Source: a virus. From it: DNA of 34,823 nucleotides. The translations under genes were made by a program, and so were the position numbers. Location of the stretch: positions 1 to 34,823 of the IMG/VR virus record IMGVR_UViG_3300032085_001143; one strand, 5' to 3'. The notes under the pieces were generated by a model. It searched no databases and was not told the DNA's origin. It saw only the letters and a list, made by a program, of their open reading frames with translations. Each line of letters begins with the position of its first letter. Positions within the stretch are counted from its first letter, which is position 1. Shown piece by piece: positions 1-9,205 of this stretch.

Positions 1-194
1 TATAAAACCCATATAGCTTTGGCCATAGTTTTTCTAGCCGACGTGTTTTGGTTAACTCTTGAAGCTATACCACTGTCTGGATCAAGCAGTTGCTTAGTAA
101 GCATATCAAGCTTTTCGTCCATCTTGTCTAGTTTTTGATCCATTTGATCCATGCGCTGTTTCATTAAAGCTATTTCTTTATCTACTGATTCCAT
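1..194 (-). CDS. Small coiled-coil protein, partial (runs off left edge); possible XhlA/holin-accessory type
   Basis: An open frame begins with ATG at 194-192 and stays open for 64 codons to the window edge, so the C-terminus is missing. Residues 8-36 form a strongly amphipathic heptad pattern rich in Met, Asp, Lys and Leu (for example MDQMDQKLDKMDEKLDML), which is a clear coiled coil. The basic stretch SARKTMAKA and then hydrophobic IWVL follow just before the cut, as if a membrane segment were starting. A short coiled coil followed by a membrane helix is the plan of XhlA-type haemolysin and holin-associated phage proteins, and T7 also places its holin gene near the tail genes. The gene lies 69 bases downstream of the giant internal-protein gene, in the same direction. 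That it is a real gene is fairly safe; the lysis role is a guess because the membrane part is outside the window. Confidence 0.6.
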   Translation of the reverse strand, partial: MESVDKEIALMKQRMDQMDQKLDKMDEKLDMLTKQLLDPDSGIASRVNQNTSARKTMAKAIWVL

Positions 195-263
195 TATCTT
201 ACTTATAATTACCCGCGTGCTACACACACTTAACTTAGCAGTTTCCTTATATAGTTACGTGCT

Positions 264-3200
264 TTATAATCCTTTAAACTTGCTTTTCTTTTTTCTTTTT
301 TTTCTGCTATCTTTTTGCTTTTGTTCTTTTACCTGACTTTTGATATTTTCCATTTTTTCGTTTTCAATATCTAAATTGTATTGACTCCAACCGAAGAACA
401 TCATAATTCTCTCCATAGCCTCGTGATCTTTATTAAACGCTTGTCTAACATTTTGAACTTTGTTGTAAACTTTGTTCAAAGGTAAGTTAACAACTTCAAA
501 GTAACTTGTTACAGCAGGCCATATAGGATTATCTATATCAGATAACTCCATGTGTTCAATTACATCTTTGTTATAGTTAAGTGTTTTTTCAGCGTTAACT
601 ATTTTTCTAGCCTTGATTCCTAAAGGTGGAGATACGTCTAACGCGGCTCTTAAAGTAGCACTTTCGTCTTTGTTATAAGTTTTTCCTCTTTCTTTAGTCC
701 AAGCTATGGCCACGTTTTTAACCGTAGCGACAATGGCGCCGTAAATACCAGTACCTCTTAAAACACTATCAATAGCGCCGTTAACAGCGTACTCATACTT
801 TCTATTTCTGCTTTTTATTTCTTTTTCAGTTTCTTCTTCATCATCGTCAAGCATAGCCATAAACAAAGCTGTCTGCAAAGCGTAGAATACCATATTTTGT
901 ATACCTATATAGTAAGTTAATCTAGCGATATTAGATATATCGCTTTGTAGTTGAGTTTCGTTAGGCTTTGTTATCCTTCTATTTTTAAGATCTAAAAATG
1001 CTTTTTTACCTAATCTGTTAAACTGAGATGTTACGTTTTGAAACGATAGTATAAACTTACCTACAGCTGATCTTTGTTGAGCTGAAATCATGTCTTCTCT
1101 TGCGGACTGCTGTGTAGATTGAGTTAACTCGTTAAAATCGTTCCAAGCAGCTTCTTCGGCTTGTTTTTGCGTTAAACCTTCTTTTACATACTTATTTATT
1201 CTATTTCTATAATAAGTGGCGCCACCAGTAGATATTGCAATACTATCACCAATTTGCGTAGGAGTAAAACCTAAAGCTAACAGTTTCTTAATAACCATAC
1301 GCATTGGAAACCTAGAGTTAGATACGGTTTGAACAAGCTCAGCACCGTTAACGTCTGTTTGTATGCCACCACGCCTTTGCTTCATCATGTCTGAGTTAAA
1401 TATATAAGCCCAGTCTTTCCAATACTGCTTTTGATTAGCAAAAGCTTTAGCCATTGCAAGCAAGTTATTTTCAGCAAAGTTCATGTAGTTTACAATAGAC
1501 ATTTGCTGTAGTAAAGAGGATCTCATATTGAAGAACATAACCGTACCAACCGCTCCGTTTATAAAGTTAACAAAAGCATTTACGATTTTATTCTGTCCTT
1601 GAGGTCTACGCTCTCCAGTTCTTATAGAGTAAAGCATGTCTTCTATAGACTCTCTAACACTTCTACCATAGGCAGCTTCTATTTTGTTTAAGTTTTTGTT
1701 TGAAAATATTTCGTTAGCATTTTCAACAAACTCAGTGAAGTATTGACCTCTACCAACTTTACCAGTAGCATCTAGCAAATCAGATCTTATATCACCAGCG
1801 TCCCATGACTCTGTAGGCGGTATGTAACCATCAACTCTTGATATGATCTCTACGGCATTGGCGTAAACTTTTAATACTGGATCAAGGTTTACATATTCGT
1901 TAAGCATATCTTGATCTTTTTTGCTTAAACCTGGAATATCATAACCGTTCTTAGTCCATATATAAACTCTTATAGCATCTTCAAAAGTAAAATCACCGTC
2001 GGCTGTTTTCTTTTTTAGCTTGTTTTTTATATCTTTATAGTTTTTGTTTAAAGCTTTAAAATCGTTTGCTATAGATTGTTTAGCAGCATCTAGCTCTCTA
2101 TAAGCTCTATTTAAAGGTCTTATTAGCGCAGCTTCAAAAAAGTCTCTATGTCTATTACCTTCAGCACCTTTACCTAAGAAGTTGTATATCAAACCAACAA
2201 AGTCTTCGTGTGAAGGTGGTATAAAAAATCTAAACTTGCCCTTATCGGCTCCACGTTTTCTAGCTTTTATATCGCTAAATCTTTTCTCAGCCTCTATACC
2301 AGTAACAGTTTCTAATATACTGTTAAACTCTTGATCTAAACTTCTACTAAATTGAACCTTAGCCTGTACTGATTTACCTTTAACATCTAACTGATCAAAT
2401 ATGTTCTGCACAGCTTCAACGTTTGGTAACGCGTCATCTACAAAGTACATGTCATTATAACCTTCCGCGTACTTTTCTAGCATCCATAAAGCTTTCGCTT
2501 CACCTTTACTGTTACCTAAACCTGTTATGTTTTCAAAAGGTATATTGATACCTTGTGTTTTAAGCCACTCATGTATCGGTTGTGCGGCTTCTTGCATACG
2601 AGCCGTAAGTACAAACACGTTGTCAGGACCATATTTTTTTATTTGATTTTTCATCTTTTGCAAAAGTGGACCTTCTTTACCACCTCTTACATTTACAAAA
2701 TCTGAAAAGTCAAACTCCCAACCTTTGTCTGCGTATATTGGACCGTCTATAGGCCACTTATCAGACGGTATTCTAACTGTTTCACCGTCTTTAGTTGCTG
2801 TAACAAAGTTTTCGCCGTCTATAATTAGCGTTTCGTCAAAGTCAAACGTAGACATACCTCTTGAAGGTCTTTGCTCTCTAGAAAACTTTATAGCTTGCTT
2901 TAGCGTTCTAGAGTTTTGTATTTTTACTTGAGACTGCAGCTCTTGACTTACAGCTTGAGCAAACTTTTTTGCTTGAGACTTGTTTAACAAGTTGAAGTCT
3001 GACTTATTAAACTTGCTACCATCTATTCTAGGGGACATTCTAAACTTAACGCTGTTTCCAGCCATCGGAAGCCTAGCTACTAGCTGAATTTTATTTTTTC
3101 CAGCTTCTAATGTTGGTACACCAAGCTTACTTGCTATTGCAGCGCTTAAATTGTCAACGTTGTCATTACCAGTCTTCATACGATAAAACTGTTGGCCTAC

Positions 3201-6200
3201 TTGTATAAAGCCTTGAGGCATGTTAGCGTAATTACCGTGTGCGTAATGCCATGTTAAATAATCTAAGTCTACTTCTATGCTAGTACCGTACTTGTGCTTA
3301 TTATCTCTTAAAAATTTAACTTGCTCGTTTGATAAAGCATCTTTTGTTAACGGCATACCAGCATTTTCTAAATCTTGCTTTATTTGAGAATACACCTCTT
3401 TTAACTGATCACCAATTATATCGTCAAACAAGTCGCCGTCTTCGTTTCTAATATCGTTTTTATTACTAAAGTCTAGCTTACCGCTTAAAAACGCTGCTAT
3501 AGTTTGAGAAACACCTCTAGCTTTATCAAGCTTAGACTCTACGCCAACAAGCAAATTACCAAGACCTAAGTAAACGTCACCTTTTCCTCTTAGTGATTCT
3601 AATCCAGTTCCTTTTAAAAACGACTCTACAGTAGTTCTTATACTGTCTTCTAGAGCCATGCCTATATTTATTCTTTTACCCGCCCTGCTAGATTTAACTA
3701 TTCTTTTAACTAAGTCTAGCTTTAGCTTGGGATCTTTAGTATCACCGTAGTTTTCTTTGCCATACGCGTTATGGAAATCGTATATTATTCTAGCGGCAAT
3801 AGCTTTATCTTCATTGGAGTGCTCTCTTTTACCTACTGTTTTGTCTTTCTTCCTGTGGTATATAGGAACTTTTAGTTTATACTTAGGCTTTTTACCTTTC
3901 TCATATATTACCTCAACTATGTCGCCTATAGTAACTTTATCACTTGCTAAATTTTCTAGTATATCAAGAGTGTTGTCTGCTAAACCATCAACAACTTGCT
4001 CTCTTGAGAACATTATAGTTGCATCTCTACCTATAGCTGAAGCAAGCTCTTGTATTTCTGCTTGATAATTATCAGACTCATCTATACGCTCTGAAACTTC
4101 TTCAGACTTTCTAGCCTGCATCGTAGCGTCTTTAACTAAAGATACAGCCATAGCTTTTGCAATACCATCTTTTCTAGTACCTTTCAAACCTGATCTAGCT
4201 CCAGTTTCAGGATTTATAGCTGGTTGGTCAGCATAATCTACTAGCTCTGCTTCAGTAGGTATTCTACGCTTGTATAAGTTTACAGCTTGACCTTTGTCTA
4301 TTTTATTTAAAGCGTCTGGAGGTAACAAGTCTTTTCTAACGGCATCTTGAACGTCTTGTTTAGAAGTTAGTTGTCTTACAAACGTAGTAAATATTCTTTG
4401 GTTCTCAGGTACTTTTCTTTCCATTTGAACAAGATCTGCTACAGATATTCCACTAGGCCCAAATATAGCTTCTCTATATTCTTTTAAATTTTTAATATAG
4501 TCTTTTGTGCCTAAGAAGTTTTTTAAAGGCTTGAACGCATCGCTAGTAAGTCCTTTTGAAAAGTACTCATCATGCAGCATATTTTTTATAGCTTTAGCTC
4601 TTTGTGTAGCGTCTTTTATGTTCAGCGTTTTTCTATAAGCCAACACTAAACTTTTCTTAGTAGCGTCAAGCAGTTTGGTATACATATCACCGCCAGTTTC
4701 AAAGCCAAGTATTTTTCTAAGCTTAGAAGTTTTTTCTGCAGTTTCAGTTCTTTTTCTCATTTGACCTGCTACAGATAAATCTTCTGTTTCTAGCGCTTCT
4801 AGCTCAGCATCTGTCTCTGCAGCAACTTGTACTTTAACTTCACCCTCTTGTGTTGTCTCGCCTATGTCTCTAGCTCTACCAGCAGCTGTTTGATCAACCT
4901 TATATTCTCTGTTGTATACATTACCAGCTTTGTTAGCTATTTGAGAGTTTAAATAACCAAAGAAATCGTCGTTTTGCTCAGGGTTAAAATTCTTAGCATG
5001 CGAAGTTAATTCAGAGTATACTTTATCTACAAAGTCTTTAGGTACGCTTTCGCCTTTAAACTTAGAAGCTATTAAATTATCAAGATAACCTTCGCTTTTT
5101 ATTTTGTTATATATGTCGTCAAAGCTAGCGTCAAACAAAAGCTTACCAAGACCTTTTTGTCTAAAGTTATCACCTACTAAACCTTCTTGTCCCAGACGTT
5201 GAACTTCAGACTGAGCCGTAGCTCTTTGCTCAGCAGTCATAGAAGGTTTAACAGTTTTATCACCTGTCAAATCTTGCTGCTCAGCAAACTCCATTATTTC
5301 TTTTCTATATATACCTTCTTTTGAGTCAGCTACTATAGCGTCTAAAAAAGCTTTTGTATCTGCCCCTGTTTCAAAAGATATTTTTTTAAACTCAGTGTTT
5401 TTGTTGAAAAATTTAGAGAAAAACTGTCCAACTTTAGATAAGTCTAATTGTTCTTGTTTAGATAACTGAGCATAAAAGTTTATGTACTCTTCACCATATT
5501 CTTTGAACTCTTTGTCGGAGCCATCTTCATTTTTTCTATACTTACCAGCATCTAGCTTTTTGTCTAATCTTTTTCTTTGAGATCTAGTAAGCGTACTTAA
5601 AAAATCTTTAACTATTTTTTCTCCTTCTTTGCTAAGGTTACCACTACCATCGTCTTCTTGAAGCGTAGACTTTAGCAAGCCATGTAAAACTTCATGCGTA
5701 CCTGTTGCAGTAGCGTTTCTTTCCGCAGCTACCTGAGCGTTTACTAATAACTTGCCTCCAACCTTTAGGCCGTCTATAGTATATTTTCTACCTGACTTGT
5801 CTTGAGTAGCATTTATAAAGTCTTGTTCTGTTCCACCTTGTGCTAATATTTCTGCTTTCAAAGCAGCTAAAAAGTCTTCTTCTGTTTTGTAAACCTCTTG
5901 CTCTAAACCTTTCATAGCACTAACAAGCTGACCGCTAGCGTCAAGATCTTGCTGTAGCTTAGACATATTAGCGTCGTTCTTTATAGTAGTGATGCCTTTG
6001 TTATATCTAGACATCTTTTCGTTAAACGCCTCCATACCAGCGTCAAACTGCTCTTTTGTTATAACACCTTTTTTATATAAAGATTTTAAATCTTTTATTT
6101 CTTTTCTAGTGTTTCTTAAGTTGTCTACAAGATTGTTTAATCCGTCTTCTTGATTTTTACTTAAATAGTTCGATAAATCTTTATTAGATTCTAAATACTC

Positions 6201-7673
6201 TTTTAGCTCTGTTTCTTCAATTTGTATTAAGTCTTCGTATTTCTTTTTTCTTCTCTTGCTTGTAGATCTAGCTTTAGCGTCAGCGTATGCGGCTATTCTA
6301 TTTATTCTTTCATTTATAAAAGCGCTACCACTTTCGTCATTTCTTAGTGCTGCGTTTATCTTGCTACCTCCAGCAGACACAGCGGTACCACCAATTAAAC
6401 CGGCAAAGTATTGGTCCCAAGCTTCTTCAGTTGTCATGTAGCTTCCAACATCTTTAATAGCGTCTTCAAAAGACATACCTTTACCTATGTTCTTGTTCAT
6501 GCGCTCAGAAAGTCCTTGGCCATATTCTGTAAGGCCTTCTTTGTTTCCAGTTACAAATAAAGAAAAAGCTTTTTTACCTTTAAAAGATCTTTTCATTATT
6601 TCTTTTGTCAATCCTTTGTAGCCAGCTCTTTCTAAAGCATATCCAAGGGTTGCGAAGGCTGCGGGAGTAGCTAATTCATCTTGACCGCTAGCTATAAGCT
6701 TTTGAAAAGCCTCGGGATCATCTTCACCGTATATTGATTTAGCTTTTTCAAGATTATAATCATGATACGACATCCCACCCATTTGAGCAGCCATTGAAAT
6801 ACCGCCAGTTAGCCAACCCGCAATAAGCTGTTCCCCTGAGTCTTGAATAAAATTTGCAGATTCTAAAATAACGTCTCCAACTCTTCCGTTTTTTACAGCG
6901 TCAAGAAACCCTTTACTATCCGTGATCTTATTTTTAGACATTTTGGCAGTTAGCTCTAAGCTTTTTTTATGCCTGTCAGCCATAGCTTTAGCATAATTAC
7001 TTCTAACAGTTTCAGCTGAACCATCGTCATTTATAAAAACTTGCTCAGCAGGCATAAAGTTTTTTTGCAAGCCTCTTTCGCCTTCAGCGTATCTAGGCGT
7101 ATTTTGCATTTTTCTTACAAGCTCGTAATACTTTTTATTTTCAACAGCGTCGTGACCATCTCTTTTATAAGCTTCGCGATTAAAAGTTACAATCTCTCCT
7201 GTTTCAGCATCTCTAAGACCAGTCTTTCTACCGTCTATATCATGGTCTTTATCAAAGGCTGACAAGAAAAAATCAGCTGCTTGTTCGCCTGCCATAAACT
7301 CTATATAAGATCCTAAGCCTTCAGTCATTTGACTGGCTATTTGTTTCCAACGAGTAGGTCTATTTTCGTACAATCTTGAAGCGCCTTCTAAAAAACCTAC
7401 TTCATCTTCAGCCTGCTCTTCTGATATGTCGATGTCATCAAAACCGCTAAAAGTTTTTACGTTAGATGGGCTACTTGGAGATCCCAATGAAGTATTTACC
7501 GATGCTGATCCCATACTTCCTACGCTGGGAGTTATCGGCCCCGCAGTTGCATCCATCACAGCGGCGCCTTCTTGCTTTTCCAATGGCTGAGCATTTGGAA
7601 ACTTTGATAAAAACTCGTCTAATCTGTCTGGAGCAAATTGATATACTTGCCCATTAACTTCGTATTGTAACAT
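264..7673 (-). CDS. Giant multidomain (polyvalent-type) internal virion/ejection protein, 2469 aa
   Basis: This is the last gene of the ejection block and is probably carried in the virion, like T7 gp16 or crAss-like cargo proteins. Seen in order: a disordered Gly/Ser/Pro-rich stretch near residues 40-75; hydrophobic helices near 275-310; long charged helices near 480-600; a zinc-peptidase motif, H660-E-V-L-H664, with a possible third ligand at E728 or E729; a helical region near 835-930 faintly like sigma-70 region 2; an F-S-R motif at 1222-1224. A HAD-like phosphatase domain then has D1611/D1613 in FDFDETL, T1690 in FVLTAR and D1746-D1747 in FVDDALPN. It is bracketed by F-S-R at 1597-1599 and 1775-1777. 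The rest (about 1800-2440) is helical with hydrophobic patches and resembles the LPD38-type domain of polyvalent proteins. The C-terminus is very Lys-rich. One base separates it from the upstream gene. Internal location and enzymatic activity are inferred. Confidence 0.85.
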   Translation of the reverse strand: MLQYEVNGQVYQFAPDRLDEFLSKFPNAQPLEKQEGAAVMDATAGPITPSVGSMGSASVNTSLGSPSSPSNVKTFSGFDDIDISEEQAEDEVGFLEGASRLYENRPTRWKQIASQMTEGLGSYIEFMAGEQAADFFLSAFDKDHDIDGRKTGLRDAETGEIVTFNREAYKRDGHDAVENKKYYELVRKMQNTPRYAEGERGLQKNFMPAEQVFINDDGSAETVRSNYAKAMADRHKKSLELTAKMSKNKITDSKGFLDAVKNGRVGDVILESANFIQDSGEQLIAGWLTGGISMAAQMGGMSYHDYNLEKAKSIYGEDDPEAFQKLIASGQDELATPAAFATLGYALERAGYKGLTKEIMKRSFKGKKAFSLFVTGNKEGLTEYGQGLSERMNKNIGKGMSFEDAIKDVGSYMTTEEAWDQYFAGLIGGTAVSAGGSKINAALRNDESGSAFINERINRIAAYADAKARSTSKRRKKKYEDLIQIEETELKEYLESNKDLSNYLSKNQEDGLNNLVDNLRNTRKEIKDLKSLYKKGVITKEQFDAGMEAFNEKMSRYNKGITTIKNDANMSKLQQDLDASGQLVSAMKGLEQEVYKTEEDFLAALKAEILAQGGTEQDFINATQDKSGRKYTIDGLKVGGKLLVNAQVAAERNATATGTHEVLHGLLKSTLQEDDGSGNLSKEGEKIVKDFLSTLTRSQRKRLDKKLDAGKYRKNEDGSDKEFKEYGEEYINFYAQLSKQEQLDLSKVGQFFSKFFNKNTEFKKISFETGADTKAFLDAIVADSKEGIYRKEIMEFAEQQDLTGDKTVKPSMTAEQRATAQSEVQRLGQEGLVGDNFRQKGLGKLLFDASFDDIYNKIKSEGYLDNLIASKFKGESVPKDFVDKVYSELTSHAKNFNPEQNDDFFGYLNSQIANKAGNVYNREYKVDQTAAGRARDIGETTQEGEVKVQVAAETDAELEALETEDLSVAGQMRKRTETAEKTSKLRKILGFETGGDMYTKLLDATKKSLVLAYRKTLNIKDATQRAKAIKNMLHDEYFSKGLTSDAFKPLKNFLGTKDYIKNLKEYREAIFGPSGISVADLVQMERKVPENQRIFTTFVRQLTSKQDVQDAVRKDLLPPDALNKIDKGQAVNLYKRRIPTEAELVDYADQPAINPETGARSGLKGTRKDGIAKAMAVSLVKDATMQARKSEEVSERIDESDNYQAEIQELASAIGRDATIMFSREQVVDGLADNTLDILENLASDKVTIGDIVEVIYEKGKKPKYKLKVPIYHRKKDKTVGKREHSNEDKAIAARIIYDFHNAYGKENYGDTKDPKLKLDLVKRIVKSSRAGKRINIGMALEDSIRTTVESFLKGTGLESLRGKGDVYLGLGNLLVGVESKLDKARGVSQTIAAFLSGKLDFSNKNDIRNEDGDLFDDIIGDQLKEVYSQIKQDLENAGMPLTKDALSNEQVKFLRDNKHKYGTSIEVDLDYLTWHYAHGNYANMPQGFIQVGQQFYRMKTGNDNVDNLSAAIASKLGVPTLEAGKNKIQLVARLPMAGNSVKFRMSPRIDGSKFNKSDFNLLNKSQAKKFAQAVSQELQSQVKIQNSRTLKQAIKFSREQRPSRGMSTFDFDETLIIDGENFVTATKDGETVRIPSDKWPIDGPIYADKGWEFDFSDFVNVRGGKEGPLLQKMKNQIKKYGPDNVFVLTARMQEAAQPIHEWLKTQGINIPFENITGLGNSKGEAKALWMLEKYAEGYNDMYFVDDALPNVEAVQNIFDQLDVKGKSVQAKVQFSRSLDQEFNSILETVTGIEAEKRFSDIKARKRGADKGKFRFFIPPSHEDFVGLIYNFLGKGAEGNRHRDFFEAALIRPLNRAYRELDAAKQSIANDFKALNKNYKDIKNKLKKKTADGDFTFEDAIRVYIWTKNGYDIPGLSKKDQDMLNEYVNLDPVLKVYANAVEIISRVDGYIPPTESWDAGDIRSDLLDATGKVGRGQYFTEFVENANEIFSNKNLNKIEAAYGRSVRESIEDMLYSIRTGERRPQGQNKIVNAFVNFINGAVGTVMFFNMRSSLLQQMSIVNYMNFAENNLLAMAKAFANQKQYWKDWAYIFNSDMMKQRRGGIQTDVNGAELVQTVSNSRFPMRMVIKKLLALGFTPTQIGDSIAISTGGATYYRNRINKYVKEGLTQKQAEEAAWNDFNELTQSTQQSAREDMISAQQRSAVGKFILSFQNVTSQFNRLGKKAFLDLKNRRITKPNETQLQSDISNIARLTYYIGIQNMVFYALQTALFMAMLDDDEEETEKEIKSRNRKYEYAVNGAIDSVLRGTGIYGAIVATVKNVAIAWTKERGKTYNKDESATLRAALDVSPPLGIKARKIVNAEKTLNYNKDVIEHMELSDIDNPIWPAVTSYFEVVNLPLNKVYNKVQNVRQAFNKDHEAMERIMMFFGWSQYNLDIENEKMENIKSQVKEQKQKDSRKKRKKKSKFKGL

Positions 7674-7674
7674 A

Positions 7675-9204
7675 TTAAAAGTCTGTTTGAATTTTAACTG
7701 GTTGTCCTTCGCTATTATACGTGTAACCAGGTCTTAGATCGGCTATTAAATCTTTCTCTTCTTTTGGTGGTGCGGGTGGTTTAGGTACTACATAACCTAC
7801 AGTTTCGTCATAGCCAAAGTTAGCAGCTAACTGCTCTTGTGTAGTAGCTTCGTACTTTCCAGTAGTAGTGTTATAATAAAAGTAATTACCGTTTTCTTTT
7901 TTCCAGTTTATACCGTTCCAAGCTGTCTGTGCTGGAATATTTTTTTCTTCACTAAGCAGTTGCTTAACGCCAAAGTCTATTTTATCTTTTGGAACGTACT
8001 GGTTAGCTATATAGTATTTATCTGAACCTGAAGCTTGGTTTTGCTTTTTGCCATATATGCTGTTACCCATCTGCCACTGTGATCTACCTTCACCATCAAT
8101 TAAAAAGTCTATATAAGCTTGTTTAGTAGCTGAAGGATCGTAATTAGGGTGTGTCTTATCTGTTAGTACGTTTACAAATTTAGAAGCGTCTTTTGAAAAG
8201 TCTGTGGCGTCTATATCGCCATCACCATCTACGTCTAACGATTTATCTGTAAACTGAAATTTGCTATTTAGCAAGCCAAACATCTGAGCAGACTCTTTAG
8301 TATCAGCTGAAGTTAAAGCATCGTAAAATGATTTTTGTTGCGTGCCAAACTTTTCTCTAAGCATTGAACCTACTGTTCTTTCGTTTATTAAATCGTTTAA
8401 ATTATTTCTTAATTGACTTTGCGTGTTTTCGTCCCAAGCCCCACCGCTTTTACCAGTATTATACATCATTTGAGTAAGCTTAGCCGCTTGTTCTTTAGTC
8501 TTAGGATCTTTCATAACCATAAGGTTTTTTACAAACTCAATATCACCCTGCATAGGTTTACCGTACTTGTTGTTTTTTACATTGCCATCTTTGTCTAAAA
8601 AACTAATAATTTCGTTACCGCTTTCGTCAAAGTCTATTTTAGTACTACCTATAACTTCGCCTTTAGCATTTTTAACTTCACCACCACCTGCAAAAAACGT
8701 GCTAAAAAAGTTATTAGAGTCTTCACCCATCATAACGTGATCAAGCCCGCCTTCTATAAAAGAAGATTTAGCTTCTTGCATTACGTTATCTATTTGAGCT
8801 AAATTAGCGTATATCTTATCTTCTTTACGTCGGTTAGCTCTCATTTGCTCTCTACGATCTTTAGATAAAAAACCCGTTTGACTTCTTATTTCTTCACGCT
8901 CTTGCTTTATGTTTTCTAGCTGTTGCTGTAAAGTTTCAGTTTGACCCTCAAAATACTTGCCGCCAGCTTGTATTAACTCATCTTGTTTTTTAGCCTCAGC
9001 TATAGCCGTACCAGCCGCTGCGCCTGCTGCTTGAGCTGCTCTTGCAATACCTGCGCCAAGTTGACTCATGCCAACAGCGTAAGACTGTGCTATATTATTA
9101 AATATTCCTGATAAATCTTTTGGTACACCAGCATACGCCGCCCTTGTTGCGGCGCCAACTAATGTGGCGTCAGCTTTACCACCAAATCCTTGCATCTTTG
9201 CCAT
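7675..9204 (-). CDS. Putative internal virion protein, 509 aa, with dockerin/EF-hand-like calcium loop
   Basis: I do not recognise a full-length family. The N-terminus (about residues 40-75) is Ala/Gly-rich and helical (for example AAQAAGAAAGTAIAEAKK), which would suit membrane insertion or bundle packing. Residues 85-150 are Gln/Glu/Arg-rich and predicted coiled coil. Residues 324-335 read DVDGDGDIDATD, with Asp at loop positions 1, 3, 5, 9 and 12 and Gly at 6. This is the classical EF-hand/dockerin calcium loop, with the final Asp replacing Glu as dockerins allow. A Pro-rich piece near 475-485 precedes a short tail. Position is the main functional clue: it lies between a coiled-coil S74 protein and the giant multidomain protein, with one base on either side, the slot taken by gene 15 in T7. 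A role in the ejection apparatus is therefore inferred. No catalytic motif is visible. Confidence 0.8.
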   Translation of the reverse strand: MAKMQGFGGKADATLVGAATRAAYAGVPKDLSGIFNNIAQSYAVGMSQLGAGIARAAQAAGAAAGTAIAEAKKQDELIQAGGKYFEGQTETLQQQLENIKQEREEIRSQTGFLSKDRREQMRANRRKEDKIYANLAQIDNVMQEAKSSFIEGGLDHVMMGEDSNNFFSTFFAGGGEVKNAKGEVIGSTKIDFDESGNEIISFLDKDGNVKNNKYGKPMQGDIEFVKNLMVMKDPKTKEQAAKLTQMMYNTGKSGGAWDENTQSQLRNNLNDLINERTVGSMLREKFGTQQKSFYDALTSADTKESAQMFGLLNSKFQFTDKSLDVDGDGDIDATDFSKDASKFVNVLTDKTHPNYDPSATKQAYIDFLIDGEGRSQWQMGNSIYGKKQNQASGSDKYYIANQYVPKDKIDFGVKQLLSEEKNIPAQTAWNGINWKKENGNYFYYNTTTGKYEATTQEQLAANFGYDETVGYVVPKPPAPPKEEKDLIADLRPGYTYNSEGQPVKIQTDF

Positions 9205-9205
9205 A

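Noticed and set aside
195-263. Possible promoter or terminator between the giant gene and the left-edge gene
   Set aside because: I found only a five-pair TGCTA/TAGCA repeat and no convincing promoter boxes or U-run.
151-336. 61-residue hydrophobic plus-strand open frame at the left end
   Set aside because: Its hydrophobic Phe/Leu run is the antisense of the Lys-rich C-terminus of the giant protein, and it overlaps the coiled-coil gene.
3757-4065. 102-residue plus-strand open frame
   Set aside because: Antisense to the giant internal protein gene with Ser/Leu-rich shadow composition and no independent support.
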